Shown here piece by piece: positions 13,105-17,420 of a stretch of 17,420 nt of DNA. Where the stretch lies: positions 1-17,420 of the forward strand of contig SKRY01000472.1 of the NCBI GenBank assembly GCA_007118235.1, written 5' to 3'. A program made the position numbers and the translations under genes. Each line of letters begins with the position of its first letter. Within the stretch, counting starts at the first letter, position 1. Source of the stretch: Candidatus Hydrogenedentota bacterium. Its GTDB lineage: Bacteria; Hydrogenedentota; Hydrogenedentia; Hydrogenedentales; SLHB01. The notes under the pieces were generated by a model. It ran no database searches and had not been told where the DNA came from. It was given only the letters and a program-made list of their open reading frames with translations.

Positions 13105-13854
13105 TTAGCGGTTGCCCCCGCGTCCGCCTCTGCCGCCGCCCCGGCCGCCGCGTTCCGGCCGGTCCGGGCGTTCTCCACGGCCGCCGCCACTACCCGGCCG
13201 CGCCTCGGCCATGCCGCTAACCATTTCGCCGGGGTTCACGCTGCCGTGATAGATCCAGCATTTCACGCCGATCGTTCCGTAAGTCGTGTAACTCGTGGCG
13301 AATCCATAATCCACGTTGGCCCGCAGGGTGTGAAGCGGAACGCTGCCTTCCCGGCTTTGCTCCACGCGGGCGATCTCCGCCCCGTTCAACCGGCCGGCCA
13401 CCCGCAAGCGAACCCCTTCCGCGCCCATGCGCATGGTGTTCTGCACCGTCTTCTTCATGGCGCGCCGGAACGACACCCGGCGCTCCAACTGACTAGCGAT
13501 GCCCTCGGCCACGAGCTGCGCGTTCAATTCCGGGCTGATCACCTCGTGGATATTGATGAGCAATTCCCGGCCAGTAAGTTTCTGCAACTCAAAGCGCAGT
13601 TTGTCGACCTCGGCGCCCCGCTGACCAATCACCAGACCAGGCCGCGCGGTGTAAATGTGCACCTTCGCCTTGCGGCCGGCCCGTTCCACGTCGATCCGGG
13701 CGACACCCGTGTGGTAAAGCCGTTTCTTGATGTAATCCCGCAGCTTCAGGTCTTCATGTAGCAGTTCGGGATAGTCCCGGCCCGCATACCATTGGGATGA
13801 CCAGGAGCGGATTACGCCCAACCTGAAGCCCAGCGGATGTACTTTTTGACCCAC
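13105..13854 (-). CDS. rpsC: 30S ribosomal protein S3 with Arg/Gly-rich C-terminal tail
   Basis: S3 lines the mRNA entry tunnel with S4 and S5. The 249-residue product has the N-terminal MGQKVHPLGFRLGVI, the KH domain with its GQRG loop at 77-80, and the C-terminal S3 domain (GAEGVRLRVAGRLNGAEIARVE, then LRANVDYGFATSYTTYGTIGVKCWIY). The last ~30 residues are an extension made almost wholly of Gly, Arg and Pro, including several RGG units. The start is GTG 13854, 2 bp after the rplV stop, with GGGAG 7 nt upstream. Length exceeds the E. coli protein (233) because of the tail. Confidence 0.97.
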   Translation of the reverse strand: MGQKVHPLGFRLGVIRSWSSQWYAGRDYPELLHEDLKLRDYIKKRLYHTGVARIDVERAGRKAKVHIYTARPGLVIGQRGAEVDKLRFELQKLTGRELLINIHEVISPELNAQLVAEGIASQLERRVSFRRAMKKTVQNTMRMGAEGVRLRVAGRLNGAEIARVEQSREGSVPLHTLRANVDYGFATSYTTYGTIGVKCWIYHGSVNPGEMVSGMAEARPGSGGGRGERPDRPERGGRGGGRGGRGGNR

Positions 13855-13856
13855 GA

Positions 13857-14216
13857 CTACTCTCCCTCTTTGTCGGCTATCACCAGGCGCACGTGACTCG
13901 TACGTTTGCGAATCATGCTCGGTCTCCCGCGCGAGGCCGGCCGCATGCGGCGCATAACCGGGCCGCCGTCCACCGCCACATGGGTCACGATCATCTCATC
14001 CGTGTCAATACGGCTCTGCCCGTGGGCGGCTTCACTTTCCGCGTTGGCCGCCGCCGAGTCCAGCAGCTTCTTCAAAATGGGTCCGCCCTTCTTGACCGAA
14101 AACTCAAGGATTTCCCGGGCTTCTCCCACCGGTTTATTCCGGATGAGGTCCGCAACAAGACGGGCCTTCCGCGGAGCAATCCGCAAAAATCGTCCTTGCG
14201 CCGTCGCCACCGCCAT
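13857..14216 (-). CDS. rplV: 50S ribosomal protein L22
   Basis: L22 lines the peptide exit tunnel, and its long beta-hairpin forms the tunnel constriction with L4. The 119-residue product shows LRIAPRKARLVADLIRNKPVGEAREIL near residues 11-37, ILKKLLDSAAANAE, then the hairpin region (MRRMRPASRGRPSMIRKRTSHVRLVI). The length is typical. The start is ATG 14216, with AAGGGAG about 10 nt upstream. It is separated from rpsS by 192 bp, far longer than other gaps in this part of the array, and from rpsC by only 2 bp. Confidence 0.97.
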   Translation of the reverse strand: MAVATAQGRFLRIAPRKARLVADLIRNKPVGEAREILEFSVKKGGPILKKLLDSAAANAESEAAHGQSRIDTDEMIVTHVAVDGGPVMRRMRPASRGRPSMIRKRTSHVRLVIADKEGE

Positions 14217-14220
14217 CGTC

Positions 14221-14409
14221 TTAATTCTCCCTTAACCGTTCACAGCCAGCCTTGCCGCGCCAGCTCGTATACTTACAATGTCTGCCAGGGCGCCGCCACA
14301 ACAATCCCGCGGCATCCACCCGCCACGAGGGAATCACACCCCACGCGTACTTCCAAGCGTTCCCCACGCCGCCGCCATGGGCGGTGCGCGCCGGGAAGCC
14401 GTGCGCCAT
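14221..14409 (-). CDS. Unassigned 62-codon frame between rpsS and rplV
   Basis: I do not recognise this frame and it may not be a gene. It starts with an ATG that overlaps the rpsS stop by one base (TGATG) and ends with TAA five bases before the rplV ATG, so it fills the 192-bp gap almost exactly. The predicted peptide is basic, Gly/Arg-rich, with five tryptophans and three cysteines, and has no signal or membrane segment. There is no good Shine-Dalgarno site (only AAGAAG), but the TGATG overlap could allow reinitiation. Against it: GC-rich sequence stays open by chance, and plus-strand frames are also open here. A 5-bp perfect stem (14372-14376 with 14380-14384) is equally consistent with an untranslated leader for rplV. 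Confidence 0.22.
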   Translation of the reverse strand: MAHGFPARTAHGGGVGNAWKYAWGVIPSWRVDAAGLLWRRPGRHCKYTSWRGKAGCERLREN

Positions 14410-14678
14410 CAGCGCTTCTTGTCGCCCGCATGCCCCCGGAAGGTCCGCGTCGGCGAGAACTCGCCTAGCTTATGGCCAACCATATTCTCCGATATGAACA
14501 CGGGCAAGAACTTGTGGCCATTATGCACGGCGATGGTGAGACCCACCATCTCCGGCGTTATCGTCGACCGCCGCGACCATGTACGGATGACCCGCTTATC
14601 GCCCGAGGCTCGATGAGCCTGGACTTTATCCATGAGATGGTCATCAACAAATGGTCCTTTTCGTATTGAGCGTGGCAC
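14409..14678 (-). CDS. rpsS: 30S ribosomal protein S19
   Basis: S19 is in the 30S head with S13. The 89-residue product has PRSIRKGPFVDDHLMDKV at the start, TWSRRSTITPEMVGLTIAVHNGHKFLPVFISENMVGHKLGEFSPTRTFRGH, the diagnostic core, and a short basic end. The start is GTG 14678, with GGAGG 7 nt upstream. It follows rplB by 26 bp. Its stop codon overlaps the ATG of the unassigned frame that fills the gap to rplV. Confidence 0.97.
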   Translation of the reverse strand: MPRSIRKGPFVDDHLMDKVQAHRASGDKRVIRTWSRRSTITPEMVGLTIAVHNGHKFLPVFISENMVGHKLGEFSPTRTFRGHAGDKKR

Positions 14679-14704
14679 CGTTCAACCTCCAGCGAGTTTC
14701 CGTT

Positions 14705-15538
14705 CTACCTCTTCTTCTGGCGGCGCCGGACGATATACATGTCCGAGCGATTGTTCTTCTTACGCGTCTTGTAGCCCTTCGTGGGCATTCCCCACGGCGT
14801 GCAGGGATGGCGCCCACCCGAGGTGCGGCCTTCACCGCCGCCGTGCGGATGGTCCACCGGATTCATCACCACCCCACGAACCTTCGGGCGGCGGCCCCGC
14901 CAACGGTTACGGCCAGCCTTACCCACGTTCACGTTCTCGTGGTCCACATTGCCTACTTGCCCGATGGTCGCGCGGCAGCCCAGAAGCACCCGGCGCATCT
15001 CACCCGAAGGCAAGCGCAACGTACAGAACCGGCCTTCCTTCGCCAACACCTGGCAGCCATTTCCGGCGGCGCGGGCCAACTGGGCGCCCCGGCCGGGCGT
15101 CAGCTCCACGTTATGGACCTGCGTCCCAAGGGGAATCCGCCAGAGCGGCAGCGTGTTGCCGACCTCGAACTCAACCTCGGTGCCGCTCTCCACCGTCATG
15201 CCGGGTTCCAAGCCCAGCGGAGCCACGATATAACGTTTATCACCATCCGCATAGGAAATCAGCGCAATGCGCGCGGAACGGTTCGGATCATACTCGACCG
15301 AAACCACCTTTCCGGGCACGCCATCCTTGTTCCGGCGAAAATCAATCTCGCGGTACCGGCGCTTGTGGCCTCCGCCCCTGCGGCGCATCGTGATGCGGCC
15401 ATAACTGTTGCGGCCCGCCTTTTGAATACGAGGGCGGAGCAACCGTTTCTCGGGCTTCTTCTTGGTCAAACCGGAATAGTCGCTGACCGTCATCACGCGG
15501 CGCGACGGAGTAACCGGTTTGTAACTCTTGATCGCCAT
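14705..15538 (-). CDS. rplB: 50S ribosomal protein L2
   Basis: L2 is a primary 23S rRNA-binding protein needed for subunit association and peptidyl transferase activity. The 277-residue product has the usual length. It shows YKPVTPSRRVMTVSDYS near the start, the RGGGHKRRYREIDF motif, the OB-fold and SH3-like core, and the highly conserved C-terminal stretch around 229-237 (DHPHGGGEG), where the family's essential histidine lies. This is followed by a basic extension ending RRRQKKR. The start is ATG 15538, 15 bp after rplW. Confidence 0.98.
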   Translation of the reverse strand: MAIKSYKPVTPSRRVMTVSDYSGLTKKKPEKRLLRPRIQKAGRNSYGRITMRRRGGGHKRRYREIDFRRNKDGVPGKVVSVEYDPNRSARIALISYADGDKRYIVAPLGLEPGMTVESGTEVEFEVGNTLPLWRIPLGTQVHNVELTPGRGAQLARAAGNGCQVLAKEGRFCTLRLPSGEMRRVLLGCRATIGQVGNVDHENVNVGKAGRNRWRGRRPKVRGVVMNPVDHPHGGGEGRTSGGRHPCTPWGMPTKGYKTRKKNNRSDMYIVRRRQKKR

Positions 15539-15553
15539 TAGGGCTCAGCTCCC

Positions 15554-15841
15554 TTACATCAGTTCGATGCTGTCATCGGGGTGCAGTTTCACGACAGCTT
15601 TCTTCCAACTTGGCCTGCGTCCCGAACGGCCCCGGACCCGCCGGCCCATCTTACCCAGATAGTTCATGGTGTTCACCGATACCACGCGGACATCGTACAT
15701 CTCTTCGATGGCGTCGCGAATCTGATTCTTGTTCGCGCGCGGGTCCACGCGGAAGACGTAACGCCCCTTCGCCTCGGTTTGAATCGTGGATTCCTCGGTG
15801 ATGACTGGATTCTTGATGACGTAATACGGATTCTGTTTCAT
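15554..15841 (-). CDS. rplW: 50S ribosomal protein L23
   Basis: L23 is located at the exit tunnel and is the main docking site for trigger factor and SRP. The 95-residue product contains YYVIKNPVITEESTIQ, YVFRVDPRANKNQIRDAIEEMYDVRVVSVNTMNYLGK and a basic loop followed by KKAVVKLHPDDSIEL. The length is typical. The start is ATG 15841; the ATGA overlaps the rplD stop by 4 nt, which indicates translational coupling. Confidence 0.97.
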   Translation of the reverse strand: MKQNPYYVIKNPVITEESTIQTEAKGRYVFRVDPRANKNQIRDAIEEMYDVRVVSVNTMNYLGKMGRRVRGRSGRRPSWKKAVVKLHPDDSIELM

Positions 15842-16473
15842 GCCAGCCGCTCCTGTAGCGCATCCACCGCGTCCTTCGCCACCACCACGCGAGCCGCGTT
15901 CAATATATCGAGCGCATTCACGTCGGCCGCCGTCAGCACATGCACCTTCGGCAGATTGCGCGCCGACAGCATCACGGCGCGATCGGGAGCCGCGGTCACA
16001 TACAAGGTGCGTTTTCCGTTCGGGGACAATTGCTCATTCAATTTCGACATGGACTTGGTCTTGGGCTCGGAATAACCCAGCGACTCCAACACAATGAGCT
16101 GGTCCTGGCGCACCCGTTCGCTCAGGGCGCAGCACAAGGCCTTGCGTTTCGCCTTCACCGGAATCTGCTGGCGGTAGCTGCGTTTATGAGGCCCGAACAC
16201 CACACCCCCGCCCCGCATTTGCGGTTCGCGCGTGCTTCCGTGGCGGGCGTTGCCCGTACCTTTCTGCCGGTAGGGCTTGCGGCCGCCGCCACGCACTTCC
16301 TTGCGCGTCTTCGTTTCGGCGTTGCCCTGGCGTTGCCCGTTACGCAACGCCAGCACCACTTCGCGAAGAAGCTGAGGATTGGGGTCAACTCCGAAAACGG
16401 CATCCGGAAGTTCGGCCGCGCCGACTTCGGACCCCTCCATACTGTACAGTTTTGCCGAGGCCATGGTTGTCAT
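15838..16473 (-). CDS. rplD: 50S ribosomal protein L4
   Basis: L4 binds 23S rRNA and sends a long loop into the exit tunnel; in E. coli it autoregulates the S10 operon. The 211-residue product has the loop GGGRKPYRQKGTGNARHGSTREPQMRGGGVVFGP at about 62-95 and a conserved C-terminal globular part (NLPKVHVLTAADVNALDILNAARVVVAKDAV). The start is ATG 16473, overlapping the rplC stop as ATGA. ATG 16464 (MASAKL) is an alternative; the AAAGGA site is only 2 nt from the first and 11 nt from the second, so the true start is uncertain by three codons. Confidence 0.96.
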   Translation of the reverse strand: MTTMASAKLYSMEGSEVGAAELPDAVFGVDPNPQLLREVVLALRNGQRQGNAETKTRKEVRGGGRKPYRQKGTGNARHGSTREPQMRGGGVVFGPHKRSYRQQIPVKAKRKALCCALSERVRQDQLIVLESLGYSEPKTKSMSKLNEQLSPNGKRTLYVTAAPDRAVMLSARNLPKVHVLTAADVNALDILNAARVVVAKDAVDALQERLA

Positions 16474-17102
16474 GATCCTTTCACGCTCTTGCGTACTTCC
16501 ACGAAGCCGCCATTCGCCCCTGGGATGGCGCCTCGCACGGCGATCACGTTCTTCTCCGCGTCCACATACACGACTTCCAGGTTCTGCGTCGTGACGCGCT
16601 TGTTGCCCATGCGTCCCGGCAACTTCATATTCTTGAACACCCGCGACGGATCGGCCGCCTGCCCAATAGACCCCGGTTCCCTGTGGTGATTCGAGCCGTG
16701 AGACGCGGGACCGCCCTTGAAGCCGTGCCGCTTAATCACGCCGGCGAAGCCACGCCCCTTGGTGAAGCCAACCACATCCACGCGATCGCCGGTCTGGAAC
16801 ATCTCCACGGTCACCGTGTCGCCCATGTTTAGCTCGGAACCCGGCTCAACCCGGAACTCCCGCAGCACGCGCGCGGGCGCCGCATCCGCCTTGGCATAAT
16901 GTCCCTGCATGGGCTTGGTGACGCGCTTGAGCTTCTTCTCGCCAAACCCAAGCTGCACCGCCTCGTACCCATCCGTTTCGCTGTTCTTGCGCTGGACCAC
17001 GGGGCAGGGGCCTGCCTCCACCAGCGTGACCGGAATCATCCGGCCCTTCTCGCCGAAGATGCGGGTCATGCCCACTTTCTTGCCCAACAGTGCGTTAACC
17101 AT
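16470..17102 (-). CDS. rplC: 50S ribosomal protein L3
   Basis: L3 is an early 23S rRNA-binding protein that reaches toward the peptidyl transferase centre. The 210-residue product opens with LLGKKVGMTRIF. It has the central GFTKGRGFAGVIKRHGFKGGPASHGSNHHREPGSIGQ and the end RMGNKRVTTQNLEVVYVD. Gln148 in SIGQ corresponds to the glutamine methylated by PrmB in E. coli L3. The start is ATG 17102, with AAGGAAG about 9 nt upstream. It follows rpsJ after 108 bp and overlaps rplD by 4 nt. Confidence 0.97.
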   Translation of the reverse strand: MVNALLGKKVGMTRIFGEKGRMIPVTLVEAGPCPVVQRKNSETDGYEAVQLGFGEKKLKRVTKPMQGHYAKADAAPARVLREFRVEPGSELNMGDTVTVEMFQTGDRVDVVGFTKGRGFAGVIKRHGFKGGPASHGSNHHREPGSIGQAADPSRVFKNMKLPGRMGNKRVTTQNLEVVYVDAEKNVIAVRGAIPGANGGFVEVRKSVKGS

Positions 17103-17210
17103 GCTCGTTGTCTTCCTTCGGCGCCCGGCGTTGTCGCGCGCCGCGGCCCGTATTCATTCATTCGCCTTCCTCACGCGGCTCGGAAATCCGTCCCGGCGCA
17201 CGCGGCAAGG

Positions 17211-17420
17211 CTATTGCTTAATCTCCACATCCACACCCGCCGGCAAGTCCAACTTCATCAACTCATCGACGGTCTGCGCCGTGGGACTGAGAATGTCCAA
17301 CAAACGCTTGTGGGTACGCATCTCGAACTGTTCCCGCGACTTCTTGTTCACGTGCGGAGAACGGTTCACCGTTATCTTGTTTATCGCGGTCGGCAGGGGT
17401 ATCGGGCCGTTAATGCCCGC
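17211..17420 (-). CDS. rpsJ: 30S ribosomal protein S10, C-terminal part (partial, runs off right edge)
   Basis: S10 is part of the 30S head and also the NusE transcription antitermination factor. Only the last 69 residues are visible, reading from GINGPIPLPT through INKITVNRSPHVNKKSREQFEMRTHKRLLDIL to the end LPAGVDVEIKQ and a TAG stop at 17211-17213. This is the diagnostic C-terminal half of S10. The N-terminus and start lie beyond the window. It is the first gene of the S10 cluster, so a promoter would be expected further right, possibly after a tuf or rpsG/fusA group. Confidence 0.96.
   Translation of the reverse strand, partial: AGINGPIPLPTAINKITVNRSPHVNKKSREQFEMRTHKRLLDILSPTAQTVDELMKLDLPAGVDVEIKQ

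Noticed and set aside
14651..15541. 296-codon plus-strand frame antisense to rplB
   Set aside because: It is a complete shadow of the L2 gene on the opposite strand, with no independent start signal or family similarity.

Overview
This window is a bacterial chromosomal segment of roughly 60% GC (estimated by eye). About 15 kb of it is a single minus-strand array of ribosomal protein genes corresponding to the S10, spc and alpha operons. Reading in the direction of transcription, from high to low coordinates, the order is rpsJ (cut by the window edge), rplC, rplD, rplW, rplB, rpsS, [192-bp gap], rplV, rpsC, rplP, rpmC, rpsQ, rplN, rplX, rplE, rpsN, rpsH, rplF, rplR, rpsE, rplO, secY, adk, map, infA, [171-bp gap], rpmJ, rpsM, rpsK, [221-bp gap], rpoA, rplQ. 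These genes supply most of the core large- and small-subunit proteins, initiation factor 1, the RNA polymerase alpha subunit, the SecYEG channel core, adenylate kinase and methionine aminopeptidase. Together they couple ribosome assembly, translation initiation, nascent-chain processing and export, and transcription.

The order secY-adk-map-infA-rpmJ-rpsM-rpsK-rpoA-rplQ without rpsD resembles the Bacillus/Clostridium arrangement. However, rpmD (L30) is also missing, RpoA has a long acidic C-terminal tail, S3 has an Arg/Gly-rich tail, and the GC content is high. I read this as a deep-branching lineage, for example a PVC-like or candidate phylum such as Hydrogenedentota, but the phylum cannot be settled from the sequence alone. 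About a third of the array genes (10 of the 28 with a visible start) begin with GTG or TTG.

The array ends near position 2174. Beyond it lies a very strong inverted repeat (2072-2114) separating it from two convergent plus-strand genes: a class I SAM-dependent methyltransferase (603-1364, TTG start with a clear Shine-Dalgarno site) and a uracil-DNA glycosylase superfamily protein (about 1391-2026). Divergent from the methyltransferase, and running off the left edge, is the N-terminal part of a mitochondrial/Bacteroidetes-type aconitate hydratase. The 171-bp divergent intergenic region carries a recognisable sigma70-like promoter for the aconitase gene.

I see no mobile elements, CRISPR arrays, tRNAs, rRNAs or signs of recent transfer. 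This is a core-genome region. The points worth a second look are the structured gap that replaces rpsD, the acidic RpoA tail, the Arg/Gly-rich S3 tail, an atypically spaced cysteine set in the adenylate kinase LID, and an unassigned 62-codon frame that exactly fills the gap between rpsS and rplV. I found no clear evidence of a new multi-gene system.
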